Positions 34,369 to 42,950 of a stretch of 64,000 bases of DNA are shown here, piece after piece (positions within the stretch are counted from its first letter, which is position 1; every line of letters begins with the position of its first letter). The translations under genes were made by a program, and so were the position numbers. The DNA lies in NCBI GenBank assembly GCA_965228955.1, contig OZ245848.1:4898001-4962000 (forward strand). Direction: 5' to 3'. This DNA comes from JANSWY01 sp965228955 (lineage in GTDB: Bacteria > Bacteroidota > Bacteroidia > Cytophagales > Cyclobacteriaceae). Below the pieces are notes generated by a model. It made no database searches. It saw only the letters and a list, made by a program, of their open reading frames with translations, and had not been told where the DNA came from.

Positions 34369-36210
34369 TTAATTAAATAAACTTGCAATCTTTTCTAAAC
34401 TCAAAATCACCAGAGTTGGTTGTCCATCTGCTGTGTAATTTGGTTGTTCACATGCAAACAATTGATCTATCAGCGAATCAATCTCTCTGGCCTCCAAGTA
34501 CTGACCACCCTTTAGTGCCGACCTTTTACTCATTGCTCTTGCCAAATTTTCAGTATTGGACAAACTGAGCTCTGATTTATTTCTTTTGAATTGCTCTATT
34601 AGTCCTTCAAAAATCTCTTTTTCATTGCATCCCTGCAGTTCAGACGGAATACCATTGATAATTATTGAGTTTTTACCAAAAATATCAAAAACAAAACCCA
34701 AAGCATGAATCTCATCTTTCAATTCAGAAACGAGAGTAAAGTCCGCCATGCTTAAATCCACAGTTTGAGGAAACAAGCAATGTTGAGAAGCACCGGATTC
34801 GTTTTGTAGCATTTCCAGATATCTCTCATAAAGAATCCTCTCATGAGCCAACTTCTGATCAACAATCATCATCCCCGACTTCAACTGCCTGAAAATATAC
34901 TTCCCATGGAGTTGAAAAGATTTGGATGATTCTGTAGCTTCATTTGAAATTTCAGGAGTGGTATTCGCCGCTGATTCTATGGTAACCGTTTTTTCAGGAA
35001 TACTCCCAAACAATTCTTTATCCATTTGCTCCTGAGAAACTTTACTTTCTCCCTCTGCAAAATCATAAAGTTTCTCCCAATTCTGAAGATTTGAATTATC
35101 TAACTTATCAGATTTGAACTGACCGTAATCTCTTTCTTTAGTAGTATTCCTTTCGTTCTTTAAGACCTCCGTAAAAGCCTCAAAATTCACATCCGCACTG
35201 AAGTCAATAGATGGAGTAACATTATGAGTACCTAATGCTTGACGTACTGCAGATCTTACAACTCCGTAAACCGTTCTTTCATCATCAAATTTCACCTCGG
35301 TTTTAGTAGGGTGCACATTAATATCAATGTGTTTTGGATCCATCTCAATGAACAACACATAAAAAGGATACTGATCATCTGATAGCAATCCCTGAAATGC
35401 ATTTGAAACTGCATGATTCAGGTAGTTATTTTTGATGAATCTATTATTGATGAAGAAAAATTGTTCTCCTCTGGTCTTCTTGGCGAATTCAGGTTTCCCT
35501 ATATATCCATGCACTTTTACATGAGGCGTTTCCTCCAGGCATGGCACTAATTGTTGTTGGTAGTTTTTATTGTAAAGTGAAACAATCCGTTTGCTGAGTT
35601 TACCAGACTCCAATTGATTCACCTCCATATCATTCTGATGAAAAGAGAACCCAATCTCAGGGTTTGATAGCGCCACTCTTTGAAATTCATCAATGATATG
35701 TCGCATTTCTACAGGGTTGGACTTTAGGAAATTTCTTCGAGCAGGAACATTGTAGAATAAATTCTTCACACAAATACTAGTCCCTTCCGGAGCTGCAACT
35801 GGTTCTGAAACTTTAGTTTCTGAGGCTTCAATAACAAGTGAATGACCCAGTTCTTGACCAGTTTGGCGTGTTTTCATTTCCACTCGGGCAACAGCGGCAA
35901 TTGAAGCAAGTGCTTCACCTCTGAATCCCATTGTTTTAATGGTAAAGAGATCTTCAGATTTACTGATTTTGGAAGTTGCATGACGCTCGAAACTCATCCT
36001 GGCGTCATTTTCACTCATTCCTTTACCATTATCTATTACTTGAATTACAGCTTTTCCCGCATCCTTTACAAAAAGCTGGATTTTGGTAGCTCCAGCGTCA
36101 ATACTATTCTCAAGAAGTTCTTTTACCACAGAAGCTGGCCTTTGAACCACTTCTCCAGCAGCAATCTGATTAGCAATACTATCAGGAAGTAAACGAATAA
36201 TATCTGACAT
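34369..36210 (-). CDS. mutL: DNA mismatch repair protein MutL
   Basis: MutL couples mismatch recognition to strand removal. The N-terminal GHKL ATPase is clear: ANQIAAGEVVQRPASVVKEL, LENSIDAGA, DNGKGM, SFERHATSKI, TMGFRGEALASIAAVA. The C-terminal dimerisation domain spans about 430-613. Where endonuclease-type MutL has DQHA-x2-E-x4-E this protein reads DQKLAHERILYE, so the His and Ala are replaced, while the late Cys motif survives as ACEQPNYTADGQPT. Whether nicking activity remains is open. At 613 residues the length is normal. It heads the two rhomboid genes. Confidence 0.95.
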   Translation of the reverse strand: MSDIIRLLPDSIANQIAAGEVVQRPASVVKELLENSIDAGATKIQLFVKDAGKAVIQVIDNGKGMSENDARMSFERHATSKISKSEDLFTIKTMGFRGEALASIAAVARVEMKTRQTGQELGHSLVIEASETKVSEPVAAPEGTSICVKNLFYNVPARRNFLKSNPVEMRHIIDEFQRVALSNPEIGFSFHQNDMEVNQLESGKLSKRIVSLYNKNYQQQLVPCLEETPHVKVHGYIGKPEFAKKTRGEQFFFINNRFIKNNYLNHAVSNAFQGLLSDDQYPFYVLFIEMDPKHIDINVHPTKTEVKFDDERTVYGVVRSAVRQALGTHNVTPSIDFSADVNFEAFTEVLKNERNTTKERDYGQFKSDKLDNSNLQNWEKLYDFAEGESKVSQEQMDKELFGSIPEKTVTIESAANTTPEISNEATESSKSFQLHGKYIFRQLKSGMMIVDQKLAHERILYERYLEMLQNESGASQHCLFPQTVDLSMADFTLVSELKDEIHALGFVFDIFGKNSIIINGIPSELQGCNEKEIFEGLIEQFKRNKSELSLSNTENLARAMSKRSALKGGQYLEAREIDSLIDQLFACEQPNYTADGQPTLVILSLEKIASLFN

Positions 36211-36231
36211 TAAATCTCTCCGGGTGTGCTG

Positions 36232-36582
36232 TTATTTAAACTTGTTTTTAAATCGATAGTAGATGTAGATTGGGAAAATGATAAATCCTGCATAAAAAAT
36301 GTCGTTACCATAATACAACCAACCAAAACATAAGGAAGCCAAAGCAGCAGCTATTATTAGTTGCAGTGTAGATGCTGATCTTACACTCGCTTGTTTTCTT
36401 TCAAATTTGATGCTGGCTCTAAAACTTTCTCCAGTATCGGTCCCACTTTTTTGTTCAACCGCTATTTCCCTTTTGATACGTTCAGTTCTTTCATCCAGTT
36501 CATCTTTTATCGGATCAAAATACCTATTACTGAAATTAAACGTTCTGTGTTTAGGAAGTCTGATGATAGATGGGAATTTCAT
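36232..36582 (-). CDS. Small membrane protein of unknown function
   Basis: The 116-residue product has an N-terminal basic region (RLPKHRTFNFSNRYFDPIKD), a charged helix (ERTERIKREIAVEQ) and two C-terminal transmembrane segments (about 77-110). This layout is common in Bacteroidota next to repair or cell-envelope genes, without known role. It is 21 bp upstream of mutL on the same strand and may be the first gene of that operon. Confidence 0.6.
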   Translation of the reverse strand: MKFPSIIRLPKHRTFNFSNRYFDPIKDELDERTERIKREIAVEQKSGTDTGESFRASIKFERKQASVRSASTLQLIIAAALASLCFGWLYYGNDIFYAGFIIFPIYIYYRFKNKFK

Positions 36583-36866
36583 AAGCTTAGTTGTTTAAAT
36601 TTTCCGTTCTTCACAATTCAATTTCCAGAGAAGAAGATAATCGATTTCTCATTGATTTTAACTTTCTAATTGCAAATTATGTTACATCAGAAGTTAATTG
36701 AGTTTACCGATCTGTAGACTCTTCTACTCGAAAGCCACCAATTTTATTCCTTAAATGACCTTGTTCATCGAACAATTTCTGGGTTCAATTAATTCTTCTG
36801 GCCCAAAAATTGTTTAGTTCAAAGTTAACTTTATTTTTATAGCATAGAGAAAACTAGCTGTGTAAT

Positions 36867-39497
36867 TTGAAAAAAACCACACACATATTAACTCTTGTAT
36901 TTATTGCACTGATTCTAGCAACCAGTGTAAATGCAGAAGACAAACTTAGCAATTGGGTGGACAGTATTCACCAGCAGTTAACTATGCCCGAAAAATTGGG
37001 TCAAACAGTGTGGTTGGAACTGAATAGTTTTCCTAATAATGAAATGCAATCCACAATTCAGCAATATGTTGCAAAAGGTAGAATTGGAGGAGTTATTTTC
37101 CAAGAAGGAGATGAATGGGCAATTCAGAAATTCATCAAGCAGTTGGAAAGAAATGCTCCGTACCCTGTTAGATTTTTTTGCAATTACCAGGGTTTGACAA
37201 GTCCTTCAATCGATACTGATGCCAAATTAATTGAGGAAGACTACTTAAAAGGTGCTCCAAAAGACGCAATAACAGAATACGCCAATACAATAGCGAACCT
37301 TGGTCTAAGTCAAGGATTTGATGGTTATATTCTGGATGAAGAGTATAGTGCGAATCAGCTACCCAAAGATAAAATCACATCATTTATCTCTACCCTATCT
37401 CAAAATGGTCTAAAAGTAATTTCTCAAAACCCGGCTCTAAGCTCTCAATCTGATGCATCGATTTTAAGGAATTATCAGTTTGATGCTAGTCTGAAACCCA
37501 AAAAGCTTTTTAAGGAATACAATAGCAACGAGACATTTGAAATCACATCACTCAAAAGTGAGGATTTAATGATGGATTGGCTAAATGCCGATGTGGTAAT
37601 CCTAAATCAAAAAGAACTCTCTTCGCTCGAGCAACTCGAGCATAAAATCTACAACAACAAATGGTATAGTAGAATATTATCCGATAAAAGTAAGGTAGCC
37701 CTCAAATGGAATGGAATTAAGGTACGAAAAAGACAACAACTAAAATCGTTTTATGACCAGGAAACAATTGAGGTCTCCAACTTCAATCTAATCTCCAGCA
37801 CCATTGTAGTTGCAAAAAATGATGGATCACTTCCATTTAAAGCACTTGATGAAAGTTATGCGGTTCTCAAAAGAACTCCAGTTTCCAAAGTAGCTCAATA
37901 CGCGTCTAGGTATGCATCCACGAAGGAATTCTATCTTCCGGATTACAAAGACCGACTGGAACAGCTCCTAACAGAATTAGTGAACACCAAACACTTAATA
38001 GTTGAATACGCTGCAGACACCTGGAGCAAGGATCTCATGAGAATTCTGCAATTCCTGGAATCTGAAATAGACATTACCTTCCTGGTAGACGAAACTTCCC
38101 AGAATATTGAAGCTATTGAGTCTCTGGGCAATATTGTCTGGGTTAAAAACAACACGAATAGAAATATTGATCTTACAGTCCAATTACTTTTTGGCTCGTT
38201 TGATGCAAGAGGTCAATTGCCGTATGATTTAACAGCATCTGTGAAATCTGGAAGCGGTTATAGGTTTAGAGCAAACCCAGTTTTAAAGTACTCCTTCCCA
38301 GCTTATGTAAAAGCAGATGAAGAAATCCTCAAAGATATCGACCCGATAGTTGATGAAGCAATTTCCGGAGGAGCATTTCCAGGTTGTCAGATAGCCGTAA
38401 TCAAAAACAACAATGTCATTTACAATAAAGCTTTTGGTTACTTCACATATGATAGCATCTTCAGAGTATCAAACAATACGATATATGATTTGGCAAGTGT
38501 AACGAAAGTTGCGGCGACAATCCAGGCAGTTATGTTTTTGACCGAGCAGGATATGATTAAACTTGACGATACCGTAGGTTTTTATCTACCAGAAACCATA
38601 GGGTCAAACAAATCGAATATTCCAATCAGGAAGCTATTGTTACATGAAGCAGGTCTGAAATCTTACTTGCCATTTTGGAAAGTTACGATTGAAAAAGATA
38701 AACTAAACTCATTTACCTACCAAAGCACTTATGATTCCATCATGGGAATTAAGACTTACGGATTATATTTTCCCACACAAAGGGAAAAAGAGGATGTCTG
38801 GGAGGAGATAATAGCATCAGATTTAAGAAAACTTAAAAAGGGCAAATCTGAATACGATTACCTATATAGCGATCTTGGATTCATGATTCTACAAATGATA
38901 GTAGAGCGTGTAACAAACCAAAGTATGGATGAATTCCTGGCTCAAAATGTCTATGACCCGCTAGGGTTAAACACCATGACATTTAATCCATTGACCAGAT
39001 TCGGAAGAAACCAAATAGCTCCAACCGAGTACGACTACTACTTCCGAAATGCTCAGATTTGGGGGACTGTTCACGATCAAAATTCACAGGTTTTGGGAGG
39101 AGTAGCAGGACATGCAGGATTATTTAGCAATGCATTAGATTTAGCCAAATTGATGCAAATGAATCTAAATGGAGGTATCTATGGCAATCACAAGTACATT
39201 CACGATAAGACTTTAAATGCATTTACTGCAAAGCAACACAACTTCAACAGAAGAGGACTTGGTTGGGACAAACCAGATCCAATTGTCGGCCATGTTTCCA
39301 GCTATGCAAGCCCGGATACATATGGTCACTCTGGCTTCACCGGAACATCCGTTTGGGTTGATCCGGAAAAGGACCTAATCTTTGTTTTTCTATCCAATCG
39401 TGTCTTTCCAAATGTTTCAAATAGAAAACTCATGAAAGACAATATACGTACTAGGATTCAGAATGTCATTTACAAGGCAATCGATAGTGATATTTAA
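36867..39497 (+). CDS. Degenerate GH3-like domain fused to a beta-lactamase-type serine hydrolase
   Basis: The 876-residue exported protein (TTG start; signal peptide through NAED) has two parts. Residues 30-480 follow the GH3 beta-N-acetylglucosaminidase plan (MPEKLGQTVWLELNSF, later NLISSTIVVAKNDGSLPFKA), but the KHFPGHG catalytic block and the RSF segment expected near 200 are missing. Residues 490-870 form a class C beta-lactamase/DD-peptidase fold: ASVTKVA (Ser-x-x-Lys near 544), YSDLGF in the Tyr-x-x position, and GHSGFTGTS near the end. Family fusions with an intact first domain are usually about 100 residues longer. A cell-wall role is inferred. Confidence 0.78.
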   Translation: MKKTTHILTLVFIALILATSVNAEDKLSNWVDSIHQQLTMPEKLGQTVWLELNSFPNNEMQSTIQQYVAKGRIGGVIFQEGDEWAIQKFIKQLERNAPYPVRFFCNYQGLTSPSIDTDAKLIEEDYLKGAPKDAITEYANTIANLGLSQGFDGYILDEEYSANQLPKDKITSFISTLSQNGLKVISQNPALSSQSDASILRNYQFDASLKPKKLFKEYNSNETFEITSLKSEDLMMDWLNADVVILNQKELSSLEQLEHKIYNNKWYSRILSDKSKVALKWNGIKVRKRQQLKSFYDQETIEVSNFNLISSTIVVAKNDGSLPFKALDESYAVLKRTPVSKVAQYASRYASTKEFYLPDYKDRLEQLLTELVNTKHLIVEYAADTWSKDLMRILQFLESEIDITFLVDETSQNIEAIESLGNIVWVKNNTNRNIDLTVQLLFGSFDARGQLPYDLTASVKSGSGYRFRANPVLKYSFPAYVKADEEILKDIDPIVDEAISGGAFPGCQIAVIKNNNVIYNKAFGYFTYDSIFRVSNNTIYDLASVTKVAATIQAVMFLTEQDMIKLDDTVGFYLPETIGSNKSNIPIRKLLLHEAGLKSYLPFWKVTIEKDKLNSFTYQSTYDSIMGIKTYGLYFPTQREKEDVWEEIIASDLRKLKKGKSEYDYLYSDLGFMILQMIVERVTNQSMDEFLAQNVYDPLGLNTMTFNPLTRFGRNQIAPTEYDYYFRNAQIWGTVHDQNSQVLGGVAGHAGLFSNALDLAKLMQMNLNGGIYGNHKYIHDKTLNAFTAKQHNFNRRGLGWDKPDPIVGHVSSYASPDTYGHSGFTGTSVWVDPEKDLIFVFLSNRVFPNVSNRKLMKDNIRTRIQNVIYKAIDSDI

Positions 39498-39563
39498 ATA
39501 TCGGGGATTTTTTAAACTATTATTGCTGGAGTAAGTTGATTAGGATAGTCACAATCACGATAA

Positions 39564-40700
39564 ATGAAAATAGGAATTGTATGTTATCCCACCTACGGAG
39601 GTAGCGGGGTAGTAGCGACAGAGTTGGGGAAGTCCTTGGCAAAAAAGGGACACGAAATTCATTTCATAACTTATTCCCAACCCACGAGACTTGATTTATT
39701 TAGTGAGCACCTGCATTATCATGAGGTTGCCATTAAAAATTATCCCTTGTTCCAATACCCGCCGTATGAGCTGGCACTTGCCGGTAAAATGGTAGATGTT
39801 GTTGAGACAGAAGGGTTAGATCTCTTACACGTTCATTATGCAATACCACATGCTTCGGCAGCATATATGGCCAGAGAGATTTTGAAGACGAAGGGAAAAA
39901 CCATTCCTTTTATAACTACGCTTCATGGTACAGACATCACACTTGTTGGAAAAGATGAGGCATATGAACCGGTAGTTACATTTTCAATTAATCAAAGTGA
40001 TATGGTCACTTCAGTATCAGAGGATTTGAAGAAAGACACCTACGCACACTTTGACGTAACGAAAGAAATAGAAGTCATTCCAAACTTTATAGATCTCGAT
40101 AGATTCAAAAAGCAGAAGAAAGACCACTTCAAATTGGCAATTTGCCCCAATGGTGAAAAGCTATTGGTCCACACATCCAACTTCAGAAAGGTAAAGAGAG
40201 TTCAGGATGTAATCAATGTTTTTGACAAAGTAAGACAGGTTGTGCCTGCTAAGTTACTTCTTGTTGGGGATGGACCAGAAAGACCAGCAATGGAGAAACT
40301 ATCCAGAGAACTTTGTAGCCAGGATGATATCAGATTCCTTGGAAAACTGGAAGCAGTAGAAGAAGTACTTTCTGTATCTGACTTATTCTTCATGACATCC
40401 GAAAAGGAAAGTTTTGGTTTGGCTGCACTTGAAGCCATGGCTTGTGAGGTTCCGGTTATTTCAACAAATGCTGGAGGTCTGCCAGAACTGAATGTTGATG
40501 GCAGATCAGGATTTGTGTGCGAAGTGGGAGATATAGAAACAATGGCTCAAAAATCCATTCATATTCTTGATGACGCCAACCTTGCTAAGTTCAAAGAAGG
40601 TGCGTTATCCAGAGCAAAAGAATTTGATGTAGATCAGATTTTGCCAATGTATGAGAACCTTTATCAGCAAGTAATAGCAGAAAACGTGAATCAATTTTAG
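39564..40700 (+). CDS. bshA: N-acetyl-alpha-D-glucosaminyl L-malate synthase
   Basis: BshA joins UDP-GlcNAc to L-malate in the first step of bacillithiol synthesis, the main thiol of this phylum. The 378-residue GT4 enzyme begins IGIVCYPTYGGSGVVATELG, has HVHYAIPHASAAYMAREIL and the sugar-nucleotide site SEKESFGLAALEAMACEVPVI. Length and motifs fit BshA rather than other GT4 enzymes. bshB/bshC are not in the window. It stands between the serine-hydrolase gene and the hydroxylase gene with gaps of about 70 bp. Confidence 0.92.
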   Translation: MKIGIVCYPTYGGSGVVATELGKSLAKKGHEIHFITYSQPTRLDLFSEHLHYHEVAIKNYPLFQYPPYELALAGKMVDVVETEGLDLLHVHYAIPHASAAYMAREILKTKGKTIPFITTLHGTDITLVGKDEAYEPVVTFSINQSDMVTSVSEDLKKDTYAHFDVTKEIEVIPNFIDLDRFKKQKKDHFKLAICPNGEKLLVHTSNFRKVKRVQDVINVFDKVRQVVPAKLLLVGDGPERPAMEKLSRELCSQDDIRFLGKLEAVEEVLSVSDLFFMTSEKESFGLAALEAMACEVPVISTNAGGLPELNVDGRSGFVCEVGDIETMAQKSIHILDDANLAKFKEGALSRAKEFDVDQILPMYENLYQQVIAENVNQF

Positions 40701-40731
40701 GATAATCGAATGCTTTTAAAGAATTCATTGT

Positions 40732-40739
40732 TATTTTTG
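40732..40739 (+). promoter_or_regulatory. Candidate -7 element for the hydroxylase gene
   Basis: TATTTTTG fits TAnnTTTG exactly, 38 bases before the ATG at 40778. I see no good TTTG box 19-21 bases before it. Confidence 0.35.
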
Positions 40740-40777
40740 CAGACTTAAAGGTTGATCATTAAAAAACTTCAATAATT

Positions 40778-41389
40778 ATGGCACACAATAAGCCAAGCAA
40801 CACAGGTTCCGGCCAGGTATTTGAGAACCCGTTGCTAGAGAGACTAACAAAGACGCATATTTCATTGCCTCTAACAGTATTCTCAATTGTATCATCAGGA
40901 CTAATGTTCTGGGGTTTTAGAGAGGGTTACCTTACAGTAGTTAATTCTATTGTAATGTTTGTTGCAGGATTGCTAACCTTTACATTAATCGAGTATATAA
41001 TGCACAGGTTCGTTTTCCACCTTGTTCCAAAAACACCGAAGCAAGAAAAATTTGCATACAAAGTACATGGTGTTCACCATGATTTCCCAAAAGACAAAGA
41101 CAGACTTGCAATGCCAGTTCCATTGAGCTTATTATTATCTACAGGATTCTTCTTCTTGTTTAAGTTCATGATGGGTACTTTGGTATTCGCATTCCTTCCA
41201 GGATTTTTGATTGGATATGCTGCTTACCTTGGAGTTCACTACATGGTTCACGCATTCCAGCCACCAAAGAACATGTTCAAAATCCTTTGGGTGCATCATG
41301 CAAAGCATCACTACAAAGAGCCAGAAAGAGCATTTGGTGTAAGCTCACCATTCTGGGATCAGATATTCAGAACAATGCCCAAGAAGTAA
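40778..41389 (+). CDS. Sterol desaturase / fatty acid 2-hydroxylase family protein
   Basis: This 203-residue membrane protein carries the di-iron His clusters of the fatty acid hydroxylase superfamily: EYIMHRFVFH (H-x4-H), VHGVHHDFPKD, VHYMVHAFQ and VHHAKHHYKEPERAFGV. Four hydrophobic helices surround them. Small proteins of this type in Bacteroidota hydroxylate fatty acids, perhaps on sphingolipids or lipid A, though the substrate here is unknown. The terminator at 41420 closes the gene. Confidence 0.85.
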   Translation: MAHNKPSNTGSGQVFENPLLERLTKTHISLPLTVFSIVSSGLMFWGFREGYLTVVNSIVMFVAGLLTFTLIEYIMHRFVFHLVPKTPKQEKFAYKVHGVHHDFPKDKDRLAMPVPLSLLLSTGFFFLFKFMMGTLVFAFLPGFLIGYAAYLGVHYMVHAFQPPKNMFKILWVHHAKHHYKEPERAFGVSSPFWDQIFRTMPKK

Positions 41390-41419
41390 GGTAACTGATA
41401 AAAGAAATTAAATTAGAGA

Positions 41420-41447
41420 GGACAGGTCAATTTGGCTTGTCCTTTTT
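41420..41447 (+). terminator. Terminator of the hydroxylase gene
   Basis: GGACAG (41420-41425) pairs with CTTGTCC (41436-41442), allowing one mismatch, and is followed by five T. It lies 30 bases past the hydroxylase stop and overlaps the stop of the small minus-strand frame. Confidence 0.7.
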
Positions 41448-41552
41448 CTTGTGATGAGGTTTTGGTTCGAGCAACATCTTATACAGACCATCCCGAAGGA
41501 ACAGATAGATTCCACTAATTAAACCGACAAATAAAGGTCTCCTCCCTGCCAT
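41427..41552 (-). CDS. 41-residue small membrane-associated protein
   Basis: An ATG at 41552 opens a 41-residue frame ending at TGA 41427-41429. It starts MAGRRPLFVGLISGIYLFLR, a basic N-terminus followed by a hydrophobic helix, and ends in a Lys-rich tail (PHHKKKDKPN). The layout looks like a genuine single-helix protein. No family is known to me, and the call rests on composition alone. Confidence 0.4.
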   Translation of the reverse strand: MAGRRPLFVGLISGIYLFLRDGLYKMLLEPKPHHKKKDKPN

Positions 41553-41710
41553 TGCTAAAAGTTGGTAATTGGTGTTTTGATGGTAAATTATCGTGAAATT
41601 TCTTCCCCTGCAAATTGAGTCACATGAATAGGTGATTTTCGATGAAATTCCACTCTTAGGTACTATCTAATCTTAAATAGATGAAAAAAAATGGATTTAG
41701 ATGAAATCAT

Positions 41711-41747
41711 AATCGCTTTTATTTAGTTTAATACCTGTAAAGCGATT
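41711..41747 (+). repeat. Inverted repeat in the VWA leader
   Basis: AATCGCTTT (41711-41719) and AAAGCGATT (41739-41747) are perfect 9-bp arms with a 19-base gap. The right arm ends 8 bases before the ATG of the VWA gene, so a hairpin would cover the ribosome entry site. The arms would equally suit a dimeric regulator. Confidence 0.45.
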
Positions 41748-41755
41748 TTAGAAGT

Positions 41756-42853
41756 ATGATAGGGCATAGATTTACAGAATACATACCTGAAAAGGACAAA
41801 AAGAAATCAGATTTCGAGAATCTTCTGGATGTCTTTATGCAGTTGATTACCGTAACTTCAGGAGATGTCTCAGAAGCCTTGAGTTGGCTGACAAATCTGG
41901 ACAGACAATATGGCCTTACAAATGAGGAGTATGGAATTGGTGATTTCATCAATGACTTAAAAGCAAAAGGCTATATCAGTGAAGACAATCAATCTGGCGA
42001 AATCAAAATCACAGCAAAGAGCGAGCAAGAAGTTAGGAAAAGTGCTCTGGAAGAAATTTTTGGAAAACTCAAGAAATCAGGAAAGGGGAACCATAATACC
42101 AACTTCAGTGGAAGAGGTGATGAACTAAGTACAGATTACCGTGAATACCAATACGGAGACACATTGGATCAGATCTCCATGACTGAGAGTATTAGGAATG
42201 CTCAAATCAATCACGGTTATCAGGACTTCATGCTGACTGAAGATGATTTAGAGATTCGAGAGAAGGAGTTTAAGACTCAGACTTCTACTGTGTTGATGAT
42301 TGACATCAGTCACTCCATGATTCTTTATGGTGAGGACAGAATTACTCCTGCAAAGAAGGTGGCTATGGCATTAGCAGAATTGGTTACCAGGAAATACCCT
42401 AAAGACACATTGGATATTATTGTATTTGGGAATGATGCTTGGCAGATTAAGATTAAGGATTTACCTTATTTGTCTGTGGGGCCATACCATACTAATACAG
42501 TAGCTGGATTGGAGTTAGCCATGGATATTCTTAGGAGAAAGAAGAATAAGAACAAGCAGATCTTCATGATTACAGATGGGAAACCTACCTGTTTGAAAGA
42601 AGGAATAAAATACTACAAAAACAGTTTTGGGTTAGATCCCAAAATCTTAAATAAAACGTTAAACCTTGGTGCACAATGCAGAAGATTGGGAATACCAATC
42701 ACCACATTTATGATTGCCTCTGATCCGTATTTGAAGCAGTTTGTCCAGGAGTTTACACAAGTAAATAATGGAAATGCCTATTATAGTAGTCTGAAAGGAC
42801 TAGGCCATCTCATTTTTGAAGATTACAAGAAAAACAGACGTAAGAATCTGTAA
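41756..42853 (+). CDS. VWA domain protein, partner of the AAA+ gene
   Basis: The 365-residue cytosolic protein has a helical N-terminal half and a von Willebrand factor A domain (about 180-345). The metal site is visible: MIDISHSMILYG (D-x-S-x-S), the later Thr in the NTVAGLEL segment, and MITDGKPT. Such VWA proteins act with MoxR/ChlI-type AAA+ ATPases, and the next gene (98 bp downstream) is one. The target of the pair is unknown. Confidence 0.85.
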   Translation: MIGHRFTEYIPEKDKKKSDFENLLDVFMQLITVTSGDVSEALSWLTNLDRQYGLTNEEYGIGDFINDLKAKGYISEDNQSGEIKITAKSEQEVRKSALEEIFGKLKKSGKGNHNTNFSGRGDELSTDYREYQYGDTLDQISMTESIRNAQINHGYQDFMLTEDDLEIREKEFKTQTSTVLMIDISHSMILYGEDRITPAKKVAMALAELVTRKYPKDTLDIIVFGNDAWQIKIKDLPYLSVGPYHTNTVAGLELAMDILRRKKNKNKQIFMITDGKPTCLKEGIKYYKNSFGLDPKILNKTLNLGAQCRRLGIPITTFMIASDPYLKQFVQEFTQVNNGNAYYSSLKGLGHLIFEDYKKNRRKNL

Positions 42854-42950
42854 TTAAGCTTAGACATGAAATGAGCATTCGACAAACTCAAACATGGGTT
42901 AATATTAGTTTGCGAATTCCATGCGACCTTAAAAAATCGATTATATACGC

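Larger units (their letters stand above)
41390..41755. other. Intergenic region with one small gene and two hairpins
   Basis: This 366-bp region holds the hydroxylase terminator, an unlisted 41-residue minus-strand frame and an inverted repeat just before the VWA gene. The remainder (about 41553-41700) shows nothing I can support. Confidence 0.5.
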
